A stretch of 64,000 nucleotides of DNA, taken from NCBI GenBank assembly GCA_948567375.1, contig OX419761.1, forward strand, positions 16,096,243 through 16,160,242, in the 5' to 3' direction. Shown here one piece after another: positions 33,094 to 45,100 of this stretch; position 1 is the stretch's first letter; every line of letters begins with the position of its first letter. A program made the translations under genes and the position numbers. The notes below the pieces were generated by a model that worked only from the letters and a program-made list of their open reading frames with translations, was not told the DNA's origin and ran no database searches. Source of the DNA: Lunularia cruciata. Lineage: Eukaryota > Streptophyta > Marchantiopsida > Lunulariales > Lunulariaceae.

Positions 33094-33570
33094 ATTCAAT
33101 CATATCTCTACTAACACTTCCAAGTTCTAGTCAAGTATTTAGGTCACCGTGTTCACAATAAGACAACACTCAAGAAAAGAACTCTCCACATCGGAATACC
33201 CACGTCTACGTTCCTAAGGTTCCCACGTGTAAGTTCTATGGTGACTACCCATTGATTTGTTATCTCTACTGTAATTCGAAGAACCGCATAGCATAGATTG
33301 GTAAGAAATCCCTCGAGTTAATCGCTGAAATTCCGACCTGAGATTGAGAGGTCACATTACGTTGAACAAAGTGACCCACTAAGGTTTCTTTAAAACATTA
33401 CAATATACTGCAAAAGTACAGTGAAGAGTGGAAAACCTCGTCACTGAACACCATGCTTAGAGAACTGAAGGCGGGCAATCTTAAGAAGGTGGAGAAGATA
33501 TGACTGCTGATACGAAATCCTGGGGAAACTAGACAGTAATAAACTTTCGTAAAAAGGTAGACACGACAAT

Positions 33571-35519
33571 CCGCATTGACATCCAATTGCTCCAACTCTT
33601 CAGAAGTACCATGTAAAATTGTATATTTTAGCTCTGGGCATCCTCGTCGGAATTGGAATTACAATTTCAAGGGCGGCTCCATTTCGCCTCCTTGAAGATT
33701 GAATTGAGTATTCCAATTTTAAAAAAGTTGTTATATGTTATTACTTTTCTAAACAACGTATTTGAACATTTTTAGTTCTTCTTGTGACCTGGTTCAAGAT
33801 GTTTGATGGCACCGTTCCAAATTTGAAAGAGAGATACCGATAATATGTCGCTTTTGCTTTTTATACTTATTCTTATATTAGATTGGTGCTGTGTTTTCAT
33901 AGATCTAGTTTTATAACATATGGATTTGGAAAAGTTCAGTTTAATTGACGTGGAACCGAGCTAGGACGCCTACCTCCACGGAACTATTTTCATTCTTTGC
34001 TTTTTAGCTCAATCTCTAGCCTTTAAGTAGCGACTTGTATATAAATTTTGAAGCATTCTATAACTGTCCTTTATATAAACGGAATGATGATCCAATTCTT
34101 AAACTTTCATAAAAGTAGGTAACATTATCTCTTTATCATATCAAGCTGTGATGATATTAGCTAAAAATTAGTTAAAGCAACGTTGATAATCTTGTTCACA
34201 CATATCTCAGAGGTGACGTATATTTTCATACATACTCTGAAGTAATGTGGGCATGTCTTATAAATTTTATTTCTTATTCCAAAAATTTCAACTTTGTAAT
34301 GCAGATCCGATATTCATCCGCTATATGATGTTTGTATACCGTCATTGTAATTGTTATTGTAAGCATCGCCATATTGCAGAAAGCCTGTGGTACTTACACC
34401 TATTAACAATTACATCTCTATATTTGCGTATGAGATCACACAACCTCCATCATGATAGCCCAGTCCAGTTTATATAGGTATTCATTCAATATATTCAAAT
34501 TCTCTGCATGAAGGTGAGTTGAGATGGAAAGCAATGGTCTCTTCGACACAAAAAGTCGTTGATATAGTGTTCGTCTTTTAAGTCTAGAAACTGGTCTTTA
34601 AACACAACATACTCGTTAATGTCTCCGGTAATTTAAGAGCAATCACAAAGAGATCTAGAGCTCCGACACATCTCTCACATTACACAAGGGTGTTCGAATA
34701 CCTTCTAATTGATACATACGCAGATACAATAAATAATCAATAATATCAATTCAACGAAAGGTTGATTCATATTTTGCGAGAGGACGACCGCGTAGAAAAC
34801 TCGAAGGATGGGAAGACTCCATCCAGCCCGTAAAAGGCTTAGACAAAATAGATAAAATAGGGTTGAATAAAATAGGCAAAATTAGGTAAAAAACCCCAAT
34901 ATTCATATCACCAACACGTTTATCCACATTTAAGAACTTCTATTGAGAACCATCACACCGTAACTAAATTCTCACCACATACGTACGTAAGGTATTGTGT
35001 GGACATTTATATAAAAGAGTATGTCGAATTGTACTGCTCTGTCATAAGGAATTTAGTGCGATTTCACACGGAAAATGGTAAAGAATTGTGCTACAGAAAG
35101 ACCTTCTCCCGAAGACTTCTGCACTCATTTCCATACTGTACACGCTTTCACCGACTCTGCGATGACTTTTTTGACCAAGAAAGTACACCGGCAGGGTATC
35201 GAAGGAAAACTGATCGCCATTTCGGTATGGTGTTGTATAACTTCTGGTTCTACCAAATGAGAGAAGCTGGAGATATTGCATTTTCTGCAAGTCTTATGGC
35301 CATGAACGAGTAAGTACTGCAACTGAGATGAACATGAACATGTAAGTGTCTGTTGGTGTATCTCGTATTCCGGAAAAATACATTCATTCTATTTTCATAT
35401 ATATATGAAAATTTTCAAAACCAACAGATAAGTAAAATAAATGTTCATATACGTTATTATTCTTGAGCTCAAATTTTAATTTCCGGAGCTATTAATGTGC
35501 CATTTGTACCAATCAGCTT
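33571..35519. other. Unassigned stretch with repeat fragments
   Basis: No gene supported. 33,715-33,830 is the inverted partner of 7370-7470. 34,781-34,905 is an eroded member of the short retroposon family on the minus strand ('aaggatgggaagactccat'). 35,085-35,190 resembles the RB segment with 'ccgaagact' and 'ctgcgatgact'. Overlapping open frames of 61-104 residues on both strands at 34,999-35,322 show no domain. Confidence 0.5.
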
Positions 35520-38500
35520 ATACTACCCACAAGTAAAAAGGTTATTCGCATCTAGCATTTTGAAAGATGAAACTGTTCATTATCTGCTCTTCGTTCATGG
35601 ACTGATGCCTCTGTTTGTGGAATGAACCCTGGAGCAGGGGATGAAAGAACACTACCAAAGAAATAAAAAAGAACCTAAGGCCAATATGATTGTGTATCCT
35701 CTGGTCCTTCTATTTCCTTATCTAATTCCTTCGTTCAATTCTCTTATTCGACGTAGTGATATGAACCATATGACAAATTTGTCTACTAATTTCTTCTTCT
35801 TTCTTTCTCTTCGGACTCACACGTTTATTCATGCATCTTAAAAATAGTCGCAAGACATCATGCATCTGAAAAATAGGCTAAACTACACATGATATCAAGC
35901 AATCCCGCCGAGGCTCCTCGCTACCAGATTCTGTTTATAAAGTTCTTCATTTTTAATAGAAAGAAAAAGGCGCCCACATGAAGGATGGGAAGACCCCATC
36001 GAGCTGAACAAAGGAGAGACAAAAGAGGTAGAATGGGGCTAGGCCCCAATAGTATCGATATGAGACATTTCTTGATATTAATTGAGAGAGTATTTCTCTC
36101 TTGCGATAACAAAGTTGTTAAAACGAATTGCGAAACAAGCAGATAAACCTTAACTATTGAATCATGAATCCTTGGAAATCTACAAATATATAACATCTAC
36201 ACAAATAGAAAGCACCACCATATTCATGTTGCGAGAAGTGAGTGGGTCCGTGCACAGTTTTGCCCCTTTTTCCTCTCCCTTTTCATCACAAGAACACAAC
36301 ATCGTGAAATTTAAAGCCGCCACCGAACTGCTGTCCAAAACGTTCTCATTGAATTCGGTGTGTATGTGTCCTTCGCATATAGCAGCGGTTGAAAATATAT
36401 CAACCTTAGAGGCTTTTACATGCTTATTTAAGGTGACAATTTAAAGATCAACCGAGTACAAGGATAAGACTCTTTGAATCCATAACTTGTACTAACTTAA
36501 AAAAGCAGAATTAGTTCAAATGAATAGACAAGTTGACACTTGAAAAGTAATTGATATGTAAATTTAAAATAATAATGATTCCCCAACCAGCTTTATAGAT
36601 AGGTTTTCTCCTAAGAAGTGATAAAAGCCTATGTCCAGTGGGGCTACCTACCGTTCTAATTTCGATGAACAGACACACGGAAAAGAGAAGCAAACGTAAT
36701 CACAGACAATGTCACAGTTTTGTAGCTCCGGGCTACAAACAGACAGAGTCTGCCCAACAACCTCCGAAGACTAGTGGTGCCACTTGCTCTTTGAAGACTT
36801 TTTATGCAGGAGAGCGCACTGGCGAGGCAGTGCTCTTCTCCTCAGCCGGCAATGCCTCCGCGCAATAGCAAATTTCGTGGTGTGAACATGGAAAGAACTT
36901 GCAAAGTTATTTACTGTTGGGGCTTAACTCCCCTCTGAAGTTTTATTCTTGTTTGGGTTGATGTGGTGTTCTGACCCTTCTTATTATACCCCAGTCTAAC
37001 AGGTTGTATATGGACTATGATTGATGGAAGGTACTCCAGGCGTTGCGCTGATCGAAATCTTCTTCTGCGAGTGGTCCGCGGACATAACTTTAACTATGAT
37101 TCGGATGCTATTGTTTGCTTAATTACATGGGAATATGCATCTCAGAATCAAAGTCCTAACCTTCTGCATTGTTATTTGATACAGCAAATCCAAATGAGTA
37201 CATCCGCAATGCTCCCATGGTTCTCAGTTCAACAATGAAGACAATAACAAAAGTCCAGTACAGTAGTTTGAGTGTTTGTTAAATGCGACATCTAATATTC
37301 ATAAGATGAAATGGCTGTCCTCATGACTTACTACGACAAGTTAACATTCATCTCTATCAAATCTCATCGTCATATAAATATTTTTATCTTCAATCATGTC
37401 TCCACTAACACGCCCAAATTCTACCCAAGTATTTCGTTCACAGTATTCACAATGCGACAACAGTCAAGAGGAGAACTCGCCCCATGGGAATGAACCGATG
37501 TCTACGTTTCCTACGTTTCCTAAGAACTGGAGTGGGTTTACTACTCTCTCTTGTAATTCAAACTCACAAAAGATTCGGTGACAAAGCTACCGTTTTGTAA
37601 TGGGAAACTGTAAACCCACCTCACCTTTTTTGCTCATCCAGCTCATTCCTATTCTAACATTTCCAGATGCTAACAGGTCCATGAGCAGAAAAGGTGGAAT
37701 GGGTTCGTTATTCTCTCTTGTAATTCGAAGCCACAAAAGATTCTGTGCACCTTGGCTCTTTCACCTGCTATGTTTGTTTCTTACTTTGGGCCGAGGTTTC
37801 TTAGTCACCCTACAAAAATCAAAGGCTACGAGTGTTGAGGTTTCTTCGTCACCCTACAAAAATCAAAGGCTATGAGTCTTCGTATACTGGCATCAATAGT
37901 GGGTGTCCTTGTTTCATCCACAACATTCACCTTGCATTTGCCACACATACACTTGGAGAATTTTTATCACACCGCAGTCATATGTTCATATATTTTTCAT
38001 TTTTTATACTTTTAGAGTTGATTACTCTACGTAGCGTCTTGTTCTCAATGTCTATGTGCCCTATTTTGCAGAGTCTTCACCTCTTCTTTTATATTTGTGC
38101 TTCTTTGTGCACTTGTATTCCATGTTTACTTTTCTTTTATATTTGTGCCTTTTTGTGCGCTTATATATTCCATGTTTTATTTTCGATGGGGGATTTTATT
38201 GAGCCTTTGCTGGGGCCTTTACTCTACGGATGGAAAACTTTGCAATTTCTATGTATCCTTAAAGATGGACTTCAAAAGGATTGCTCGCACGCTCGTATGG
38301 ACAGTAATTTTAGGACCTGTTGTATCATGGGAATGTCATCCACTAATCAACTGAAAACATCACTAGCTTTTCATCTAGTTTGCACGTTTACATCATCCCA
38401 TAAACGCCCACTAGTATTAACCCCATGCATGATGCACATGGTAAAAAAATCCTCTTATCGTCCCCTTCTTCACCCTTTGTCCTGGTCCCCAAAAAGCCAA

Positions 38501-39200
38501 TTACTTGACCCTGACTACATTGCGCACTACATCAGCCTGGCTTCGTTTGCAATCAATCCATTTCCGCGTGTTTATGATAAACTTAGCTACATTTTCTTTG
38601 ATATATAATTATATTATGCTAAAATCCCATGTTGGACTAATGGCGTTTTCAGATCCATATGTTATGATATTTATTAAAAGAGAAAACGTAATAGATTTAA
38701 ACAAGTTAAGTCTCAAATCAAAGTTGTGTAGAAAATTCGATTTACACTTAATAACTCATTCCTTCTTCAAGTTGCATAAGCGCCGGAAATATAAACCTGA
38801 ATTCATAACGTATATAAATTTTGCACAACTGTGTGGTTGGATTCTCCCTATTGGATTATGTCAAGCTTTCTCATGAACGAATTTTATTCTAATAAACGCA
38901 TAGGCAGTCAAAACGATATTATGCTGGGCTCCCCTTCCTGAACTTACATGCCTAAATCTACCTCTTTTGTCACCTCCGTTTTCTTCCCACAATCGGAATA
39001 TAAAAGCCCTTATCAGACTTCCAGCTCATCCGGTCTTTTCTCAAAAAGTGCTCACTACATGCATCTACAGTGGTATGTTTATGTTAAAGTCTACTGTATT
39101 TCGTCTTGTTTTGTGCTGTTTTGATTTACGAGTACAACTTGCTCTACCGGTAGTTTCTTGTATTGCACCCCGTCCTTCTTCTGCGTCCCATTTCTTCCTC
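35520..39200. repeat. RB block copy 7
   Basis: 35,520-37,320 is collinear with 28,740-30,420 of copy 5; 37,500-39,200 is collinear with 640-2850 of copy 1. It thereby shows that both belong to one long block of at least 3.5 kb. It lacks the 126-bp insertion at the site near 36,215 (empty site) and the 501-bp insertion near 37,395, but has its own at about 35,957-36,073. The 258-residue frame at 37,832-38,608 is open by chance: it is low-complexity (F, L, S, C), and its counterpart at 1410-1960 is frame-shifted. Confidence 0.8.
35957..36073 (-). mobile_element. Short retroposon insertion in RB copy 7
   Basis: Contains 'aaggatgggaagaccccatc' and ggggctaggcccc with an A-run at its left edge (a T-tail on the sense strand). 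RB copies 5 and 6 read straight through at 'aacttcttaatattaactgaaag'. The imperfect flank repeat (cttcat/cttgat) leaves the boundaries uncertain by a few bases. Confidence 0.65.
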
Positions 39201-39224
39201 TCGTTCCTCAGTTTCAGCATCTAC

Positions 39225-39985
39225 TTTAAAAAAAATCAGGGCAACCACGTAGAAAAACACAAAGGATGTGAAGACCCCATCAAGCCGTACAAGGGAGAAA
39301 CAAAAAAGGTGAAATGGTGCTAAGCCCCAATAGAGTCTACATGAGAAATTTGCCTTATCGCACCTAAGTTATCCGAGCTATGCAAATAGTACAATCTACA
39401 AACAACTAAAGCATCCAAAGAAGCATCATCTAGTGTGATTGCTCTCCTATGGATTGCCCCGGTCATTGCCTTATGTAGAGCAATGGACACACGTTGTCTA
39501 AAATAACCTATAAAGTATGAGAGTGAAAGTGATACCCCATGGTGCCTAACATGATAAGCTCTCATGCACTCCCAGGCAAATGTGTCTAATGCTGTGTCCA
39601 TCCTCCATATAACTCCAAGGCTAGAGGAACAAAGAGGTCACCTTGCTGCATGCCCCTATACTTGGAGACCTTGTGACCTGTTGTTGCACTCGCCACCCAT
39701 CCAAGGGATAGGTAATCACTCACTTCGACACTAAATCCGGTATAGGATCCATAACCATTACATCAGCTAGTGTCACTTTATCATCTCAGACCAAGTATAA
39801 GTCTGCCTTGCCACTCGTCATCTGCAAAGCATACGAATTCTCCCTCTGCCAAGTATACACTTTCTCATACCATAGCAAACATTATGTCACTAATGGCATC
39901 ATGGGTAGCTATCCTCGGTCCTCTAAAAGGACCTCGTGTCACATGGACCCGCTATTGCATCTAGTGTAAAACCAAATTCGCATGT
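39225..39985 (-). mobile_element. LINE-like retroposon 3' part, copy A
   Basis: The shared 3' end lies at 39,225-39,340, with a T-tail on the sense strand (tttaaaaaaaa in plus). On the minus strand an open frame of 93 codons (39,320-39,601) ends in 'DSIGA' with the TAG lying inside the conserved ggggcttag. The inner words are 'YFRQRVSIALHKAM', 'GAIHRRAITLDD' and 'LHSSDNLGAI'. Upstream the reading is broken. The conserved short element is thus the stop codon and 3' UTR of a longer coding retroposon. No RT motifs are visible, so the class is inference. Confidence 0.6.
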
Positions 39986-40830
39986 GAAAACACTATGTCT
40001 CTAATGGCATCAAGGATAGGAAGACCCCATCAAGCTGTACAAGGGAGAGACATAAAAGGTAACATGGGGCTAAGCCCCAACAAAGTCTATACACTACCGC
40101 ACCTAAGATATCCGAGCTATGCAAGTCAAGGGAGAGACATAAAAGGTAACATGGGGCTAAGCCCCAACAAAGTCTATACACTACCGCACCTAAGATATCC
40201 GAGCTATGCAAGTCGTACAGTCAACACACAAATAGAGCATCCAAAGAAAAATCACCTAATCTGATTGTTCTCCTATGGATTGCACCAGCCACTGCCCTAT
40301 GTAGAGCAATGGACACACGCTATCTAAATTATGCTACAAAGTATGAGAGTGAGAGTGGTACCCCTTGACGCCTAACATGATAAGCTCTTGTGCACTCCGT
40401 GACAAATGTGTCAAATGCCGTGTCCATTGCTCCATGTAACTCCAAGGCTAGAGGAGCAAAGAGGTGACCCCGCTGCATGCCCCTATACTTGGAGACCTTA
40501 CGACCTACTGTTGCACTCGCCGTCTATCCAAGGGATGGGTAATCACTCCCTCCAAAATTGTATCCCGCATAGAGTCTGTAACCATGACATCCGCTACTAT
40601 CACTTGATCATCTAGTACCAAGTATAAGTCTACCCTGACACGTGTAGTTTGCAAAGCATATGAACACTCTCTCCAAGCCAAGTATCCACTCTCTCATGCC
40701 ATAGCAAACACTATGTCCCTAATAGCATCATGGGTAACTATCCTCTATCCTCCAAAAGGACACCGTTTCATGTGGATAGATGCTGCATCTAGTGTAGAAC
40801 CACACTTACAAGTGAGTAATGAAGATGCAG
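39986..40830 (-). mobile_element. LINE-like retroposon 3' part, copy B, with 87-bp tandem duplication
   Basis: Collinear with copy A. Minus-strand words 'ADVMVTDSMR' and 'LHSSDILGAV' can be read, with frameshifts between. An exact 87-bp tandem duplication at 40,040-40,126 and 40,127-40,213 doubles the region around ggggctaagcccc. The two 87-bp units look identical base for base, so the duplication is recent relative to the element's decay. Confidence 0.65.
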
Positions 40831-42144
40831 ATGGGTGGACCAAACCTAGGTGAAACCTCATTGTTGTAGAGAAAGTAGTTGGTGTGAGTCGGAATACCCT
40901 AATGCATGTTCGAGCTAGGATCCAAGAGCCTGCACCCTTGCCGGAGCAAGAGCGAAGACGTGCTCTAGTAGCCTAAGGAATAGACTAGTCGATTAAGAGA
41001 GAGTGTAAGGTATACTCACATTGTCGCTCTATCAAGGAAGACGGTAAACCTCTAGTCCAATCTAATGATAACGAAGCAAAAGATGTAAAATCCTCTCGTG
41101 CTCGTGGGGATAAACTATCTCTCCATCTATTTCTCTGCATTTATTTATGGGTCATGAACATAGATGTAGCTCATCCATTTCTCAAAGAAGTGATAGAGCC
41201 TGGGTACTTAATATTACAGTATGCAAGTACAGTATGCAAGGAGACGCAAACGTGACGATAGACAAAGCTAAAGCTACAGTTGTGTCATTCGGGGCTAAAG
41301 ACGGAGTCTGCCCAACAAACTCCGAAGACTTTTGCACCCGTCTATGCTGAATTTGGTGCTTTCGCTCAGTCTTTGAAGACTTTTATGACCAAGATAGCGC
41401 ACCTGCGGAATAGTACTATTCTCCTCGGCAGGCTATGTTGGTGCTTAGCACCTGGTTCGCTCTTGTTCCGGGGAGTTGAGGGTGTTGCGTTTCCAGCACT
41501 TGTGTGCATGTTATCCGCGCAGTAGCAATCACGAAAGAAAATCGCAAAAGCTACTTACAAGTTGTACTGGGACGTTCATTATGGAACTCGGGAAGTTACT
41601 CGTTGCCATCCTCTGATCACAGCATCTTCCCCAATTGGTCCACGGACGTAACCAGGGTAATTTCAAACTCGATTTCTCTGATTTCGCTCGTACAAACATA
41701 CCAACTTTTGCTAAGTAGCCTTTCTACGCTTTCATAAGTTAAGTGAACATTTTGTGTAAGTCGGATTCAATTGCACCATCAATATTTTCGTATATTTGTG
41801 TTCCCGAGCTTTTCTATTTAACGTGTGTCGCCTTCTAAGCTTGATGCCGAGGGTGGGGCATCAAGCTTACCATCCTGCCAACTCAGACGTTTACACTACC
41901 ATCGGCATTACTACGTGCAGTGCGCTTAGCACCACAGCTTCTGAAACTCACAACAGCGTTCACTTTCTTGCTTTTCGACAGTCTGGTGAAACTAGGCAAG
42001 ATATCCGGAATTCAACTTGCAATGGACGTGAGAGGAAAAACTGAAGGCCTGTGGAACTGAGAATGTGATACATATCAGCTCACGATATTGGAGTAGCCCA
42101 GAGACAATTTTGTGAACAGTCTAAACTGAGCGACTGCACCCACT
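40831..42144. other. Upstream region of the HNL gene, containing an RB fragment
   Basis: 41,150-41,660 matches the RB block: 'gaagtgatagagcctgg', 'cccaacaaactccgaagac', 'ctcctcggcaggctatg', 'ctggttcgctcttg', closest to 16,300-16,600. RB similarity fades after about 41,660, about 480 bp before the HNL start codon. No clear TATA box. A strong hairpin lies at 41,836-41,869. Promoter and 5' UTR of the gene should lie here, but the start of transcription cannot be read. Confidence 0.6.
41836..41869. other. 13-bp perfect stem-loop upstream of the HNL gene
   Basis: taagcttgatgcc (41,836-41,848) pairs with ggcatcaagctta (41,857-41,869) around an 8-base loop gagggtgg. It lies about 275 bp before the HNL ATG, so it may be in the 5' UTR or promoter. 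Function unknown. Confidence 0.85.
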
Positions 42145-45100
42145 ATGGCGGCCTCAAGTTCTAGGCCCATGACACCAGCTCTCTCTGTTTGCAAACGGGT
42201 TAGTTATTTCAACCTGAAAGAGCAGACCGATCATTGTGTATGTAATCCCTGATGATAAAATAAGCTGTTCAAGTTCTAGTTCGGTGCAATATCGTGATCA
42301 TTACAGCACCCGTTCGCTTCGAGTTCTCTTTGCAAACTATGACACAGTTTGTTGGAACAAAACTTCGGATTTTGCAGTTGAGTGATGCGGTTTATGAATT
42401 GTACAAACCTGCAAGCGGACCAACTACCCTGGAAATAATATTTTTCCATGGTCTTTCATGGGGAAATGGTGAAGATGCTTTCATCCAAACGTGGATGCAG
42501 CGAGACAACTCAGCATGCTGGCTGAACACATGGCTTGTTGAGCGTTTCCCTCAAGCTCGCATTCTCTCAGTTTCTTACGATTCCAGTATCCAAACTTCTA
42601 CGTCACGTGGAAGAATGGATATGTATGGCACAGGAGAATTCCTTGCCCAATCTCTGATCGAATTTGGGGAGGTTGGTCAGAACTGTCCAGTCGTTCTAGT
42701 CGGTCACTGTTTGGGCGGTGTAGTAATGAAGGAGATATGCCTGAGAGCGAGCGCAATGTCTGGAATCGGGGGATATATCAATTTCTTGAGAAATGTACGA
42801 GGACTGTTCTTTTACGGGGTTGCTCAATCAGGTTCAAGAATGTGCTTGGAGTCCTCCACAAAGCGAAAAAGTCCCTTACTTGAGTACATGGAGCTCCTAA
42901 GTGCAGGGGCTGCTCGAGTGCATGAGGACTTTACAAAGTTGCGGAATCAATATGAGTGGAAGACATACGGCGTTCTGGAAGCGAATGAGTCTCAACTCTC
43001 AACTGGAGCGGGAGTACTCAGCAGATTATCGAAGGCAATCGTTCTCGTACCTTATCGTAGGAAGCTGTTCCTAAAGCAGCTATACAATACTATTGATACT
43101 CTGTATCTGTAAACATCTGAGAATTGTATTATACACCAGTGGAGTGTTCTTTTTATGTGTCGATTACTCGTTTTGATAGTTTTGAGAACATACACGTTAC
43201 GCAGGGAATTTCTTTTGCTCATTACTCTTCACCACCGTCCTCTGTGCACTCGACCTCGTTTGACATTAAAATTGGGCCCACTACTGGGCCTAGGAGTAAA
43301 AATTAGTAGCTACGTAAGGACTTATTCTACTCACGTTTTATTCCCTCTGTTTTAAGGTGCTCCTACATGGCCTGCTGGTTTGTGCATAAGTTACATTGTT
43401 CCTTACTTCTCACTGCGGCCATATTGAGCGGCACTTTTAGAAGCAGGAAAGTTTGCCTTGGCACTCATGAGCTTTTGAACAGAAATTCGGTACGAGGGGT
43501 GCTGGCATTCGCTCATCTATTTCGGCACTGATGAAGACTATAGTGCTTTCGTGAAGGCTTACTATGACCGCCTGTCTGCTTCCTTCTTTGTTCAGTATTT
43601 TAGGATTCATATGTTCATAGAGCATGCTGCGATGTACACTATCTAGTCCTCTCATGCTTCGCTCCAACACAGCCATGACGCCCTACACTCCTCTCCCAGT
43701 TTGCTCCACTCCACCCATCGTCAACTAAAGCTCTGTCTTTTAGTCCTTTTCTCGATGTTCTCTGTTTGATGGTCTTCCTCTGCTTTCAGTTTCAGAATTT
43801 TAATCTGTTGCGTCTTGATTCTTCGTCCATGATGGATACTAGTTCTCTGCAGGTGCGACTAATGCTCCAAGTTCGCGCCACTCCACCCATCCTCAACTAA
43901 AGCTGTCTCTTACTCCTTTGGTCGATATTTCTCAGTTTGATGGCCTTCTTTTGCTTTCAATTTTAGACGTTTAATCTGTTGCGTCTTGATTCTTCTTCCA
44001 TGATGGATACTAGTTCTCTGCAGGTTCTGCTTATGCTCGATGTGTCTCTGTTTCGTGGTCTTTCTCTGCTTTCAGTTTGAGAGTTTTAATTTGTTGTGTC
44101 TTGATTCTTCTTACATGATGTACACCAGTTCTCTGCAGGTGTTACTTATATGAAATGTATGAATTACGTCCTTACTTCCGCTTATCTCCGGGATGTTAAA
44201 TTCACTTACATTCCATTGCTTAGATTGAATTCATTTCTATTTGCATTCGGTCATGCATGCACTTCACATGCACGTTCCCGGTTCCATACATAGGAGGTTC
44301 TGGAACCCCCGATCTTCGAATGACTTCTGCTCCCCTTTCTCAAATATGTCACGCTTCGGTCCAACCAGCCAAGATACCATCCACTCCTTCCCCACTTCAC
44401 TCTGCCCCACCTATCCTCCATTAAAGCTCTGTTTTTCCTATTCGCTCTATGTTTTCTTATGTTTCCGATTGGATCTGCCTATTCCCTTGATGATTCTCCT
44501 CTGTTTTCAGTTTCAGATTCTTAATATGTTGCTACTCCAACAGGTTGTCTTGTTTTGATTACATGATTCCATTTCTGTGCGGGTAGTTCTGATGAAATGT
44601 ATCAATTTCGGTTCCTGCTTTCTATCATTTCCGCTTATTTCGTTATGTATTCCTTGTTTAGATCAACTTCAATTCAGTTTGCATACTTTCATGCTTGCCC
44701 TTCATATGCATGTTCTCGGTTCCCTACCAAGTGGGTTATGGATCCCGTTCTTCCAACGGCTTCTGCTAGCATTGCTCAAATATGTAGAACTTCCGGAACG
44801 AACTTTAACTGACCAAGATAGTTAATGTCCTTATTTGTCGCAGATAAGGGTACTCATCCAAGGCATTCCCCTTTGGCGCTCTTCACAGTTGGTTGAAGAA
44901 GCATCTGCTCGAGTTGATATGGATACGTTTTGTATGATCCCAGGAGTAGACCATTTTACTATCTGCAAGCCAGAGGAGAAAACGTCCGACAGTTTTCAAC
45001 ATCTGGTCAAGTTCCTAAAAAGTATCTGTCAGGATGAGGTATGGTCTGAGATATAACAACTTGCATCTTTCAAGTGCTGAATTTTGTCAATATTTTCAAT

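Larger units (their letters stand above)
31218..33570. repeat. RB block copy 6, tandem with copy 5
   Basis: Direct duplicate of 29,081-31,217 with a period of about 2137 bp; 'ggctcttcactaccagattc' starts at 29,081 and 31,218. It extends past the repeat to about 33,560, matching 19,690-19,850 of copy 4. It carries the sister insertions 31,398-31,523 and 32,634-33,093. Noncoding. Confidence 0.85.

Noticed and set aside
37832-38608. 258-codon open frame in RB copy 7
   Set aside because: Low-complexity composition, and the paralogous stretch at 1410-1960 is frame-shifted and broken; chance open frame.
39225-40830. Helitron end, because of the ggggcttagcccc hairpin
   Set aside because: No CTRR end after the hairpin, and real target-site duplications flank family members, which Helitrons do not make.
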